From Aestuariibius sp. HNIBRBA575 (GTDB taxonomy: Bacteria > Pseudomonadota > Alphaproteobacteria > Rhodobacterales > Rhodobacteraceae), in contig NZ_CP162414.1 of NCBI RefSeq assembly GCF_040932005.1, positions 2,011,501 through 2,075,500 on the forward strand: a stretch of DNA of 64,000 nucleotides. The letters run 5' to 3'. A program made the position numbers and the translations under genes. The number at the start of each line of letters is the position of its first letter. Position 1 is the stretch's first letter. Positions 9,531 to 19,335 of this stretch are shown here, in pieces. The notes beneath the pieces were generated by a model that was not told where the DNA came from, did no database searches, and saw only the letters and a program-made list of their open reading frames with translations.

Positions 9531-10766
9531 ATGAATAATTTGGATGCGAATATGGTTCACGACCTCAATAATACCGATTTTTTACGCAATCCCGGTCCGA
9601 AACTGCGCGCATTACAGACCCAAGGCGCATTTGTTCAGGTCAAGCTGCCGTTGGTCGGTGTCGTTTGGGCCACGACCAATGATGAAACCGCGCGTCAGGT
9701 TTTGAAAGACACCGAAAATTTTGCCCGCAACACCAAAAATGCAACCGGGCGCAGCATGGCCAAGACGTTTTGGTGGATGCCACCGTTTTTGCGCCCTCTT
9801 CTTAGGAATCCTGCCCAGCTGGATGGCGCAGAACATATTCGATTGCGACATTTGGTGACCGCTGCCTTTACCAAAACGGCCATGGAAACGCGTATTCCGG
9901 CCATTCAACAGATCGCAAATCAGCTATTGGACCAGATGCCTTTGACCCAAGAGGTGGATCTAATGGGGGCCTATTGTCAGAAAATCCCGATGTTGGTGAT
10001 TTGCGATGTGATGGGCATCCCAGAGGCGGACCGCGCCAAAGTTGCCGCCTGGGTTAATCCGATGACGCAGATTTCCGGGGGGCCTAGCTTTGCGCGCGCC
10101 CTGCCCGGTATTTGGCGCATAGCACGGTATTTTCGCACGGAATTTGAAAATGTGCGGCAAAATCCGCGACCGGGCTTGATTAGTGATTTGGTGCAGGCCG
10201 AACAAAACGGAGACCGCCTGAGCAACGATGAATTGCTGGCCATGGTAATGGCGCTGTTTGTCGCGGGCCATGAAACCACCGCCAATCTGATGGGGTTTGC
10301 GATCGCGCATATGCTCGACACACCAGAAAATGTGATCCCGTTCAAAGATGACCCAAGCCGGTGGAATGCCTTTACTGAAGAAGTGCTGAGACACGAGTCA
10401 CCCGTGATGTTGACCAATATCCACTATGCGAAAAACAACATTAACATTAGCGGCCATGAGTTTGAAATTGGGGATAAAATCGTCCTATTGCTTATCGGAG
10501 CGAACCGGGATCCAAACAGGTTTACGGATCCTGACCAGTTTCAACCTGATCGCGTCCGCAATCCCCATATCGGGTTCGGATATGGGCCACATATATGTGT
10601 AGGCATGCAACTGGCGCGGGTGGAATTGCGGGTGGCGTTGCAAACTCTTTTTGAACGTTTCCCCGAAATCCAACCCACCCTCAAACAGGCGGAATTGCCG
10701 CTGCTAAAGCGGGTGGGATTGCGGGGATATAAACGTTTACCGGTGCGTTTACGCCAATCCAGTTAG
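9531..10766 (+). CDS. Cytochrome P450
   Basis: Soluble bacterial P450 of 411 residues, a heme monooxygenase needing an external redox partner. The I-helix oxygen motif AGHETTANL, the K-helix EEVLRHE (ExxR), and the heme loop FGYGPHICVG with the thiolate Cys at about 356 are all present. I use the ATG at 9531; a TTG at 9522 is possible. No ferredoxin or ferredoxin reductase lies adjacent, so electrons must come from elsewhere in the genome. It is divergent from the C26 hydrolase, and its last 18 bases overlap the 3' end of the convergent glcG. Substrate unknown. Confidence 0.93.
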   Translation: MNNLDANMVHDLNNTDFLRNPGPKLRALQTQGAFVQVKLPLVGVVWATTNDETARQVLKDTENFARNTKNATGRSMAKTFWWMPPFLRPLLRNPAQLDGAEHIRLRHLVTAAFTKTAMETRIPAIQQIANQLLDQMPLTQEVDLMGAYCQKIPMLVICDVMGIPEADRAKVAAWVNPMTQISGGPSFARALPGIWRIARYFRTEFENVRQNPRPGLISDLVQAEQNGDRLSNDELLAMVMALFVAGHETTANLMGFAIAHMLDTPENVIPFKDDPSRWNAFTEEVLRHESPVMLTNIHYAKNNINISGHEFEIGDKIVLLLIGANRDPNRFTDPDQFQPDRVRNPHIGFGYGPHICVGMQLARVELRVALQTLFERFPEIQPTLKQAELPLLKRVGLRGYKRLPVRLRQSS

Positions 10767-11177
10767 GCCCACCGCGTCGATTCCGGCCAATCCGACAATT
10801 GCATCATTGTCGGATGTATCACCGGTAACCCCAATCGCCCCAACGGTTTTTCCAGATTTGTCCTGCACCAAAATCCCTCCGGGCACTGGCACCACTTGTC
10901 CGCCATAGACCCCATTCACCGCATTCATAAAATAGCCCTGCGCCTCGGCGCGCGCCATCTGGGCCGATCCAGGCATACCCAGCATAACCGCCCCATAGGC
11001 TTTGCCATGTGCGATTGCAAACCGCCCCGGCGCAGCCCCATCCTGACGTTCAAACGCTTTGACATGCCCACCTGCATCCAGCACCACAACAGAAAGCGGT
11101 TTTAGGTCCAGTTCTTTGCCTTTTTCAAACGTTTTACGAATGATAGTACGTGCACGATTTAAAGAAATTTCCGCCAT
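10749..11177 (-). CDS. glcG: GlcG/HbpS family heme-binding protein (DUF336)
   Basis: A 142-residue GlcG/HbpS-like protein. It starts with SLNRARTIIRKTFEKGKEL and carries VVVLDAGGHVKAFERQDGA and PVPGGILV, all typical of DUF336. GlcG commonly sits in glycolate/glyoxylate loci, and here it lies 32 bases downstream of malate synthase G on the same strand, which supports the symbol. Its biochemical role is unsettled; relatives bind heme. It lacks a signal peptide. The stop lies inside the last codons of the convergent P450 gene. Confidence 0.85.
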   Translation of the reverse strand: MAEISLNRARTIIRKTFEKGKELDLKPLSVVVLDAGGHVKAFERQDGAAPGRFAIAHGKAYGAVMLGMPGSAQMARAEAQGYFMNAVNGVYGGQVVPVPGGILVQDKSGKTVGAIGVTGDTSDNDAIVGLAGIDAVGLTGLA

Positions 11178-11209
11178 ATTTCATATCCTTATTGGATGAA
11201 GCTAAAGTG

Positions 11210-13345
11210 TTATGCTTGGGTCTTTTTCTGCAGACGCCGCTGATGCAAAACCGGTTCGGTATATCCCGAAGGCTGGATACGCCCCTGGAACACCAAATCG
11301 CATGCTGCTTGATACGCTATTGAATTATAGCCCGGCGCCATTGGTAAATAGCTGGGATCGTTGGCATTTTGCGCATCAACCACCAATGCCATTTTTTCCA
11401 ATGCGGCGCGCACCTGCGCCTCAGAAACCACGCCATGATGCAGCCAATTCGCCAATGCCTGCGACGAAATCCGACAAGTTGCGCGATCTTCCATCAGGCC
11501 AACATCATGAATGTCAGGCACTTTGGAACACCCAACCCCCTGATCCACCCAACGCACGACATAGCCCAAAATACCTTGGGCATTGTTTTCCAATTCTTGG
11601 GTCTTTTCCGCGTCTGAAAACACACGATCCTGTTGCGCGGTGGGAATGGTTAGCAAATCGTCCAAGGAACCGCGCGCGCCGCCGGATTGCAGTTCATCCT
11701 GCCGCGCCGAAACATCAATTTGATGGTAATGGGTCGCATGCAACGTCGCAGCCGTAGGCGACGGCACCCAGGCACAGGACGCACCAGCCTGCAGGTGGCC
11801 TATTTTGGCCGCCAGCATGTCGCCCATCAGGTCGGGCATGGCCCACATACCTTTGCCGATCTGTGCCCGGCCTTTTAGCCCACACGCCAGCCCGATATCC
11901 ACATTTCGATCCTCATAAGACGCAATCCAAGCAGCGTTTTTCATCTCACCTTTGGGCACCATGGGCCCTGCTTCCATAGAGGTGTGGATTTCATCACCGG
12001 TACGATCCAAAAACCCGGTATTGATAAAGGCGACCCGCGATTTTGCCGCGCGAATACATTCCTTTAGGTTCGCCGACGTGCGGCGTTCTTCGTCCATGAT
12101 CCCGATTTTCACGGTGTTTTGTGGCAGGTTCAACACCGCCTCAACCCCCGTGAATATCTGATCCGCGAAGGCGACTTCCTCGGGGCCATGCATTTTCGGT
12201 TTTACGACGTAAACGGACCCTTTTGTAGAGTTTCCACCACCCCGTTGCAGGTCATGCATCGCGATAAGGGTGGTTATCATCGCATCCATCAGACCTTCGC
12301 CAATTTCGGCGCCGTCCCTGTCCAAAATCGCCGGGTTGCGCATCAGATGGCCGACATTACGCACCAACATCAACGCGCGGCCTTTCAGGGTGACATCATC
12401 GCCCTTTGGCCCGGTGAAAACCCGATCCGGGTTCATGCGCCGCGTGACGACTTGGCCCCCTTTTTCAAAGCTTTCCTCAAGATTTCCAGTCATCAGGCCA
12501 AGCCAATTTGTATAGGCCAAAACCTTGTCTTCGGCATCCACGGCGGCGACGGAATCTTCGCAATCCATGATCGTCGAAACAGCGGATTCCAACAGGATAT
12601 CGCTGATATTTGCCGGATCATCTGCGCCAATGTCGCTGGTCGCATCGATCACAACTTCGATGTGCAAACCATTGTTTTTCAACAAAACAGATGACGGCGA
12701 CTGGGCATCCCCCCGATACCCAACAAAGGCGTTCGGATCTGTTAGCGCGGGGGACAGTTCCCCATCCTGAATGGTGTATTGTGTCACATCCGCATGACTT
12801 TGGGATTGCAGTGGAACCGCCTGATCTAAGAAATTTTTGGCCCATGCGATCACTTTCGCGCCGCGCGCGGGATCATAGTTTTTGCCAGCCGGCAGGTCCC
12901 CCAGCGCATCCGTACCATAGAGCGCATCATACAAACTGCCCCAACGGGCATTCACCGCGTTCAACGCAAACCGCGCATTCATGATCGGAACCACCAGTTG
13001 CGGGCCGGCTATTTGAGCAATTTCAGGGTCCACATTTTCGGTTTCAATCGAAAAGTCCGACCCTTCTGGAACCAAATAGCCAATATGGTTCAAAAACGCC
13101 TGATACGCTGCGGGGTCATGGGGCTGCCCGCGATGTGACAGATGCCACTCATCAATCTGGCGCTGCAAATCTGCGCGTTTTTCCAACAAATGCAGGTTTT
13201 CTGGGCCATTTGAATGCACCAGCTCTGAAAACCCTGACCAAAATGCGTCAACCGCAACGCCGGTTCCCGGCAACGCTTTGTTTTCAATGAAATCTGCCAT
13301 CAATTTGGCAACTTTGAGCCCACTTCGTTCGACGCGTTCAGTCAT
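11210..13345 (-). CDS. glcB: Malate synthase G
   Basis: Condenses glyoxylate with acetyl-CoA to malate in the cytoplasm. At 711 residues it matches isoform G rather than the shorter isoform A. Recognisable parts are the N-terminal block ending [14 protein letters not shown], the central barrel with [16 protein letters not shown] and [13 protein letters not shown], and the C-terminal [20 protein letters not shown]. The ATG at 13345 is preceded by AGGAGAAAACC. It probably forms an operon with glcG downstream. Isocitrate lyase is not in the window, so the glyoxylate could come from glycolate or purine catabolism instead. Confidence 0.97.
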   Translation of the reverse strand: MTERVERSGLKVAKLMADFIENKALPGTGVAVDAFWSGFSELVHSNGPENLHLLEKRADLQRQIDEWHLSHRGQPHDPAAYQAFLNHIGYLVPEGSDFSIETENVDPEIAQIAGPQLVVPIMNARFALNAVNARWGSLYDALYGTDALGDLPAGKNYDPARGAKVIAWAKNFLDQAVPLQSQSHADVTQYTIQDGELSPALTDPNAFVGYRGDAQSPSSVLLKNNGLHIEVVIDATSDIGADDPANISDILLESAVSTIMDCEDSVAAVDAEDKVLAYTNWLGLMTGNLEESFEKGGQVVTRRMNPDRVFTGPKGDDVTLKGRALMLVRNVGHLMRNPAILDRDGAEIGEGLMDAMITTLIAMHDLQRGGGNSTKGSVYVVKPKMHGPEEVAFADQIFTGVEAVLNLPQNTVKIGIMDEERRTSANLKECIRAAKSRVAFINTGFLDRTGDEIHTSMEAGPMVPKGEMKNAAWIASYEDRNVDIGLACGLKGRAQIGKGMWAMPDLMGDMLAAKIGHLQAGASCAWVPSPTAATLHATHYHQIDVSARQDELQSGGARGSLDDLLTIPTAQQDRVFSDAEKTQELENNAQGILGYVVRWVDQGVGCSKVPDIHDVGLMEDRATCRISSQALANWLHHGVVSEAQVRAALEKMALVVDAQNANDPSYLPMAPGYNSIAYQAACDLVFQGRIQPSGYTEPVLHQRRLQKKTQA

Positions 13346-13519
13346 GGTTTTCTCCTATTCTCCGAACGGAATAGAACAAAAGTTTCCGATAGGCAACAAC
13401 GTGGTCAAAAAAAATGACCAATTCAAAACAATGCAGTGACACGCCCCTCAACATCCCCACTTGTTGCTTTTCTGGTGGCACCCTAAGCTCGGCTCATATG
13501 GTAAATCAGCGAGCCCCAG

Positions 13520-16069
13520 ATGAACGTCGACGCCCCTCAGAAAATCTATCTTAGCGACTATACCCCCCCTGCCTATTTGGTTGAGGATGTTCATCTGACG
13601 TTTCAGCTGTCAAAGACGGCGACGCGAGTCATTTCCAAAATTCGGTTTGTCCCCAATCCCGCTGCAGTGTCGCGTGATTTTTTCTTGCATGGCCTGGAAC
13701 TTAGCCTGATTTCTGCCGCGATTGACGGCAAAGCCATCACGCCGGATTTATCCGCTGACGGGCTGCGCTGTGACGTGCCCGACGCACCGTTCACATTTGA
13801 GGCGATCGTCGAAATCAACCCGGCCGCAAACACGGTCCTCGAAGGGCTGTATATGTCGGGCGGGATGTATTCGACGCAATGCGAAGCCGAAGGGTTCCGC
13901 CGGATTACCTATTACCCCGACCGCCCCGACGTCATGAGCGTTTTCACCGTCCGCATCGAAAGCGACGCGCCGGTTTTGTTGTCCAACGGCAATCCAGTGG
14001 CCGCCGGGGATGGATGGGCAGAATGGCATGACCCATGGCCCAAACCGGCCTATCTGTTTGCGCTGGTTGCCGGGGATTTGGTGAATTATCCCGGCCAATT
14101 CACCACACGATCCGGGCGCGACGTGGAATTGAACATTTGGGTGCGACCGGGGGATCAGGACAAATGCGCCTGGGGCATGGAAGCGTTAAAGAAATCAATG
14201 ACCTGGGACGAAGAGGTCTATGGGCGCGAATATGATCTGGACCTGTTTAACATCGTCGCCGTGGATGACTTTAATGGCGGGGCGATGGAAAACAAGGGGC
14301 TCAATCTGTTCAATTCAGCCTTGGTTCTGGCCAGTCCGCAAACCGCAACGGACAAGGATTTTGAACGTATCGAAGCCGTTATCGCCCACGAATATTTCCA
14401 CAATTGGACCGGGAACCGGATCACATGTCGCGACTGGTTTCAGCTTTGTCTCAAAGAAGGTTTGACAGTATTTCGCGATCAACAATTCACCGGTGACATG
14501 CGCAGTGCGCCTGTGAAACGGATTGAGGATGCGATCCTGTTGCGCAGTCGTCAGTTCCGCGAAGATAACGGACCGCTTGCCCATCCGGTGCGCCCCGAAA
14601 GCTTTGTTGAGATCAACAACTTTTATACGATCACCGTCTATGAAAAAGGCGCTGAACTGATCCGGATGCTTAAAACTCTGGTGGGGGATGCAAACTATGA
14701 AAAGGCGCTCAATCTGTATTTTGATCGCCATGACGGGGACGCCGCCACAATCGAAGATTGGCTCGCGGTGTTTGAGGATGCCACCGGCCGTGATCTGAGC
14801 CAATTCAAGCGCTGGTACGCGCAGGCTGGCACGCCACAAATTCACGTGACCGATAGCTTTAACAACGGCACATATCAGCTTCATTTCAAACAAGAAATTC
14901 CAGACACAAACGGACAAGCTAACAAGGCGCCACATGTGGTTCCAATTGCTGTTGGGTTGCTTGGCCCTGATGGGACTGAAACCCATAAAACCACGATTTG
15001 TGAACTAACCGAGCCGGAACAAAGTTTTGAATTTGACGGGCTGCAGGACCGTCCCATCCCGTCAATCCTGCGGGATTTTTCTGCCCCCGTCATTTTGAAA
15101 CGCAACACCAGCCCAGAAGAACGCGCCTTTTTGTTGGCCCATGACACGGATCCGTTCAACAAATGGGACGCGGGACGTGCGCTGGCGGTGGACGTATTAC
15201 GCGACATGGTCACCACCAATGCCAGCCCAAATTCTGCATTTATAGAAGGTTTGCGATCCGTTTTGCGCGACCCGCAATTGGATCCCGCCTATCAGGCATT
15301 GGTTTTGGCCCTTCCGAGCCAAGAAGACACCGCGCAGGATTTGCACGCAAACGGGTATGTGCCGGACCCGCAAGCGATCTATGACGCCCATGAAACGTTA
15401 AAGCTGCATATCGCTGAAAATCTACAGGATACGCTGGTTCGGGTTCAGGCCGATTGCACCATCACCGGCCCCTATTCGCCTGACGCTGCTGATGCTGGCA
15501 AACGCGCGCTTGGCAATCAGGTCCTGTCCTATCTAAGCAAAATCGATGCGGGCAAAGCGGCGACTGCGCAATTTGAAACCTCCGACAACATGACCCAACA
15601 ACAGGCCGCGCTGACTTGTTTGTTGTCCATCGGCAAAGGGCAGGATGCCTTGGACGCGTTTCAGCAGCAATGGCAGCAGGAACGGTTGGTCATGGATAAA
15701 TGGTTCAGCCTTCAGGTGATCTGTGCCGCCCCCGATCAAACCGCGGCAACGGCCCTGTCGCTGACCAAACACGCCGATTTCGATCTAAAGAACCCAAATC
15801 GGGTTCGGTCCGTATTTGGCGCGATGATCAGCAACCCGGCCGGGTTTCACCATAAATCCGGGGCTGGCTATGCATTGCTGGCCGACCAACTGATCCTGCT
15901 GGATGCGTTGAACCCACCGGTTGCAGCCCGGATATCCACCGGGTTTGAAACGTGGAAACGCTATGATGACGGGCGCAAAGCCTTGATCCAAGAGGCATTA
16001 TCGCGTATTGCGGCCAAAGATAATTTAAGCCGTGATCTAGCGGAAATGGTCGGGCGAATGCTTGGGTAA
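13520..16069 (+). CDS. pepN: Aminopeptidase N (M1 family)
   Basis: Cytoplasmic zinc aminopeptidase of 849 residues that removes N-terminal residues from peptides. The substrate-anchoring GAMEN is at about 253-257 and the zinc motif HEYFH at about 290-294, with the downstream Glu in LKEGLTVFRDQQF. The C-terminal helical domain is complete, as in the E. coli-type PepN subfamily. ATG start at 13520. It is divergent from glcB across a 174-base gap and leads two plus-strand genes of less clear function. Confidence 0.96.
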   Translation: MNVDAPQKIYLSDYTPPAYLVEDVHLTFQLSKTATRVISKIRFVPNPAAVSRDFFLHGLELSLISAAIDGKAITPDLSADGLRCDVPDAPFTFEAIVEINPAANTVLEGLYMSGGMYSTQCEAEGFRRITYYPDRPDVMSVFTVRIESDAPVLLSNGNPVAAGDGWAEWHDPWPKPAYLFALVAGDLVNYPGQFTTRSGRDVELNIWVRPGDQDKCAWGMEALKKSMTWDEEVYGREYDLDLFNIVAVDDFNGGAMENKGLNLFNSALVLASPQTATDKDFERIEAVIAHEYFHNWTGNRITCRDWFQLCLKEGLTVFRDQQFTGDMRSAPVKRIEDAILLRSRQFREDNGPLAHPVRPESFVEINNFYTITVYEKGAELIRMLKTLVGDANYEKALNLYFDRHDGDAATIEDWLAVFEDATGRDLSQFKRWYAQAGTPQIHVTDSFNNGTYQLHFKQEIPDTNGQANKAPHVVPIAVGLLGPDGTETHKTTICELTEPEQSFEFDGLQDRPIPSILRDFSAPVILKRNTSPEERAFLLAHDTDPFNKWDAGRALAVDVLRDMVTTNASPNSAFIEGLRSVLRDPQLDPAYQALVLALPSQEDTAQDLHANGYVPDPQAIYDAHETLKLHIAENLQDTLVRVQADCTITGPYSPDAADAGKRALGNQVLSYLSKIDAGKAATAQFETSDNMTQQQAALTCLLSIGKGQDALDAFQQQWQQERLVMDKWFSLQVICAAPDQTAATALSLTKHADFDLKNPNRVRSVFGAMISNPAGFHHKSGAGYALLADQLILLDALNPPVAARISTGFETWKRYDDGRKALIQEALSRIAAKDNLSRDLAEMVGRMLG

Positions 16070-16114
16070 TTTGGCCCTGCCGGTAAAAAGTTTTTTAGGA
16101 AGAGTGAATTTCAG

Positions 16115-16636
16115 ATGCCGATACTTATTGCCGTTTTAGGTGGGCTTGCCGCTGTTTATTTCTTTGTGAACCGGGCGAAAAACGCAGCGGATTTGTCCCA
16201 TGATTTGCTAGGTGTGGCCAATGATGTGCGGCTCGCGGCGCGTCGGTTTGGGTTTCAGCGTCGCAGCAACACCCACCCCGCCGACAGTATCGAGGACCCC
16301 AAACTTGCCATTGCGACGATCGCAATTGCGTTTTTGGAACTTGATGATTTGCCAACCAAAGAACAACGCGGATTGTTGGACGTGCAATTGCGTTCAACCC
16401 TGCGGGTCAGCGCGCAGGATTCCAGCGAATTGCAGATTTTGGGGCGGTGGCTGATGAACGAATGCCAAGGCCCCCAGCCCGCAATCACCCGTCTGGCGCG
16501 CGTCTTGTTCAAACTGGATGGCGCGAATTCGTTTGAACCGCTTTTGACGATCCTAAAAGGCATCACAACTGAGGATTTATCCGGCGCCCAGCGCGAAGCG
16601 ATCAACGACATTCGTCGTGGGTTCAAATTACACTAA
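16115..16636 (+). CDS. Hypothetical membrane-anchored protein
   Basis: I do not recognise this 173-residue protein. It has one N-terminal hydrophobic segment (about residues 3-18, VLGGLAAVYFFV) followed by a soluble, helix-rich domain with alternating acidic and basic residues, including the pattern LAIATIAIAFLELDDLP. The composition of that domain is loosely reminiscent of TerB-like helical bundles, but I cannot confirm it. It starts 46 bases after pepN with a GGAAGAG site and has codon use like its neighbours, so I take it as a real gene. Probably an inner-membrane protein with a cytoplasmic domain. Confidence 0.75.
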   Translation: MPILIAVLGGLAAVYFFVNRAKNAADLSHDLLGVANDVRLAARRFGFQRRSNTHPADSIEDPKLAIATIAIAFLELDDLPTKEQRGLLDVQLRSTLRVSAQDSSELQILGRWLMNECQGPQPAITRLARVLFKLDGANSFEPLLTILKGITTEDLSGAQREAINDIRRGFKLH

Positions 16637-16716
16637 CCCCGCCCGCACATTCTGATCCTTAACGGATTGTCATTTTCCCATCATGGGGCTGTTACATGCC
16701 CGTGGTGTGAACAATC

Positions 16717-17577
16717 ATGCAAGATCGGATCGACCCTTTAATCCATGAACGCGCCCCATGGCTGAGCTCTGACAGGCTGGGAACGCGGATTATGCGTGCG
16801 GCACTGAATGATGCCTTGTCATATCGCGAAACGGTGCAAATCGCCCAGTCGCTGGAACATATGCCATCGCAGGACATCATGGATCACATGGGGCGGCGTC
16901 TGGCCCAGGACGTTTGTGCGCAGGGGATGGCGCAGGTGCCGCGCAACGGGGCGGCGCTGATTGTGGCCAATCACCCGACCGGCATCGCGGATGGTATCAT
17001 ATTACAGCATCTGCTGACCAAGGTACGCAAAGACGCCTTTTTCTATGCCAACCGTGACATCCTGCGTATCCTTCCGCAAATGGCCGATTTCATCGCCCCG
17101 GTGGAATGGCGTCAGGAAAAGCGAAGCCACGGCAAAACCCGCGAAACCATGGCGTTTACCCGGCGCGCAGTTGCCGCAGGACGTATCGGGGTGATTTTCC
17201 CGTCAGGACGTCTGGCCAAACGCCGTGGGCTGCAATTGATCGAACGTCCATGGATGGCCTCGGCGGCGATGCTGGCGCGCAAATTTCACTTGCCGGTCAT
17301 TCCCGTCAACATTCGCGCGCGCAATTCCGCATTGTTTTACCTGTTTGATCTGGTTCATCCGACGTTGCGCGATATCACGTTGTTTCATGAAACCCTGAAC
17401 AAGGATCGCCAACCGTTTCACGTGACATTCGGCGCGCCCATTCTGCCGAACGCACTGCCTAAATCATCCGAAGACGGGATTGAAATGTTGCGCCAAGCCA
17501 CCCTAGCCCTTGGTGGGACAGAGGCACCAGATGTGTCACTGGTGCGTGCGACCCGCAGACCGTTGCTGCGATTGTGA
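16717..17577 (+). CDS. PlsC-like lysophospholipid acyltransferase family protein
   Basis: A 286-residue protein of the glycerolipid acyltransferase superfamily. Motif I is NHPTGIADG at residues 85-93. The spacing from His86 to Asp92 is five residues, one more than the canonical H-x4-D. FPSGRLAKRRG at about 166-176 resembles the later acceptor-binding motif. There is no clear transmembrane anchor. It could acylate a lysolipid, and a partner role for the OlsB gene 42 kb away is conceivable but unsupported. ATG start at 16717; convergent with the transglycosylase gene, with only 4 bases between the stops. Confidence 0.75.
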   Translation: MQDRIDPLIHERAPWLSSDRLGTRIMRAALNDALSYRETVQIAQSLEHMPSQDIMDHMGRRLAQDVCAQGMAQVPRNGAALIVANHPTGIADGIILQHLLTKVRKDAFFYANRDILRILPQMADFIAPVEWRQEKRSHGKTRETMAFTRRAVAAGRIGVIFPSGRLAKRRGLQLIERPWMASAAMLARKFHLPVIPVNIRARNSALFYLFDLVHPTLRDITLFHETLNKDRQPFHVTFGAPILPNALPKSSEDGIEMLRQATLALGGTEAPDVSLVRATRRPLLRL

Positions 17578-17581
17578 TGCA

Positions 17582-18463
17582 TTATCCGCGTGTTGAAACG
17601 GCGTCGACAATCGGCAGCGACGTGGGGTTCAATCCGTTTGGACGCAATTGCGGCCGCAGGCTGGCGGTTAGGCCGGACTGGCGTTCGCAATAGGGTTGCT
17701 GCCGTGTCCAAGCCGACATTTCCGCGATTTTGGATCGGTTTGTCATGGGCCCCCAATCCGCCGCAACACCACGCCAGCGTGTATCCCGCACCGCGATTGC
17801 ATTGTCGCGCCGCACCGTGACGGCCATGATCCGCACCGCGCAGGACAGATTGTCGGTCGCATCCTTTAGATCCGCTCCCGTGCGGGCATAACAACCATAC
17901 CGCCGCGCTGTGTCTGGATAGATTTGCAGCAATCCATACCACAAATCCCCTCCGCCCACGGCTTCGGGTCGCCATGTGCTTTCGTGTTTGGCCAGGGATG
18001 ACATCATCCCAACCCAAAACGCCCGGCGCAATTCAGGTGAATTGTTAGTATAGCCGGGGCACCAAGCGTCTATGTCGCGCGGCACCAAGGTTTCCAACCC
18101 ATTGCCGTGGCTGACAATCGATGACAGGGCCGCGCGGGTCCAAACCTCGCCTCCTGGGCGATGATCCCAACGGGCGGGCGGGTGATAATCATTGCGCGCC
18201 AGAGGGCGGATCGCCGGGGCCTCATTTGGGGCATGGGGTGGATAGCGCAACATGAATGTCGGGCGCGCAGCCGGGCGATACCCGGCCAAAGCCGCGCGCT
18301 GCGCCGCCACGCGCAGCACAATCGCGTCATCGCGCGAAAACGGGCGTGTTTCAGATGTTAAATCTGGGCTGTCGGGCGCTGTGTTGGCGATGACAGGAAT
18401 GGCAGTTCCCATCATCACACATGCCGCAACAATCCCCCCAAGGATGGTACGCGATACAGACAT
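17582..18463 (-). CDS. Exported SLT-type lytic transglycosylase-like protein (paralog 1)
   Basis: About 293 residues with an N-terminal signal peptide (hydrophobic residues 6-25, possible cleavage after VIA). The lysozyme-like SLT core is seen as LAKHESTWRPEAVGG with the putative catalytic Glu at about 161, then WYGLLQIYPDTARRYGC, VAADWGP and RQQPYC. It would cleave periplasmic peptidoglycan. The C-terminal 30 residues are absent from the paralog just upstream. I use the ATG at 18463 with GAGG in front; an open extension to 18499 exists. The pair at 17582-19157 looks like a tandem duplication. Confidence 0.8.
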   Translation of the reverse strand: MSVSRTILGGIVAACVMMGTAIPVIANTAPDSPDLTSETRPFSRDDAIVLRVAAQRAALAGYRPAARPTFMLRYPPHAPNEAPAIRPLARNDYHPPARWDHRPGGEVWTRAALSSIVSHGNGLETLVPRDIDAWCPGYTNNSPELRRAFWVGMMSSLAKHESTWRPEAVGGGDLWYGLLQIYPDTARRYGCYARTGADLKDATDNLSCAVRIMAVTVRRDNAIAVRDTRWRGVAADWGPMTNRSKIAEMSAWTRQQPYCERQSGLTASLRPQLRPNGLNPTSLPIVDAVSTRG

Positions 18464-18548
18464 GCGCGCCTCTATGACGGGTTTGGCCCCATTTTTCAAT
18501 AAAATTGAGTCATTGTCTTTTCATTTGCCAAATTTGCAAATGGGCGAC

Positions 18549-19157
18549 CTAAGGCTGCGCACAATAGGGTTGCGCGCGGATCCAGTTGCGCATGTCTTGG
18601 CGTTTGCTGGCTTGATGGAACGGGCCCCAATCGGCGGCGATGCCCTGAAATCCGGCGGATACAACACCGTCGCGCGGCACGGTATGGGCCCAGATGCGGA
18701 TGGCGCAATTGATATTGGCATGTCCGTTTTTCAGCTCTGCCCCCAATCCGGCCGCGCAGCCATAGCCCCGTGCGGTTGCAGGCGCGATCTGAACCAATCC
18801 AAACCAGCGGCCATTGCCCCCAACGGCGTCCTGTCGCCATGTGCTTTCGTGTTTGGCGAGGCTGGATAACATCCCCGTCCAAAAGGCGCGTCGCATCTGT
18901 GTGGTTCCACCTGTATAGGCCGGGCACCATGTGTCGATATCCTGAGGCACGAGCGTCAACAATGCAGCGCCCTGATCGTCCAACGCCGCAAACGCCGTCT
19001 GCGTCCAAGCCGCCCCATTTGGCAAATGATCCCAGCGCATCGGCGTTGCAACCGGCCCAGATTGATCAGGTGTTTGCGCAATATCACCACGCCCCCCACC
19101 ACATGCCATCAAAACAGACAGGGCCATCACACCTATCGCACCTTTGAACCCCATCAT
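18549..19157 (-). CDS. SLT-type lytic transglycosylase-like lipoprotein (paralog 2)
   Basis: A 202-residue predicted lipoprotein: the signal peptide ends in LSVLMAC with the lipidated Cys at 19. The SLT core parallels the next gene downstream: LAKHESTWRQDAVGG with Glu at about 104, WFGLVQIAPATARGYGC, IAADWGPFHQASKRQDM and RAQPYC as the C-terminal end. The start ATG at 19157 is preceded by AAGGAG. Its anchoring as a lipoprotein, against a plain signal peptide in the paralog, suggests the two copies act in different places. Peptidoglycan cleavage is inferred from the fold. Confidence 0.8.
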   Translation of the reverse strand: MMGFKGAIGVMALSVLMACGGGRGDIAQTPDQSGPVATPMRWDHLPNGAAWTQTAFAALDDQGAALLTLVPQDIDTWCPAYTGGTTQMRRAFWTGMLSSLAKHESTWRQDAVGGNGRWFGLVQIAPATARGYGCAAGLGAELKNGHANINCAIRIWAHTVPRDGVVSAGFQGIAADWGPFHQASKRQDMRNWIRAQPYCAQP

Positions 19158-19335
19158 GTCACGCTCCTTATTTGGGGCAGACTGGCCCAAAACCCGGCAA
19201 ACGCGCAATCAAACCGCTGAAAACATCGAAACTTTGGCGGCACTCCGCCCATGCCCTCTTGCACGCCTAACCCAGCCCTCATAAAACCACCGCTGAACAT
19301 CGTGCCAAAGCTGTGCCGAACCAAAGGATGCTGCA

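Noticed and set aside
12119..12694. Plus-strand frame of 191 codons within glcB
   Set aside because: Antisense shadow of malate synthase G, which is full length and well conserved.
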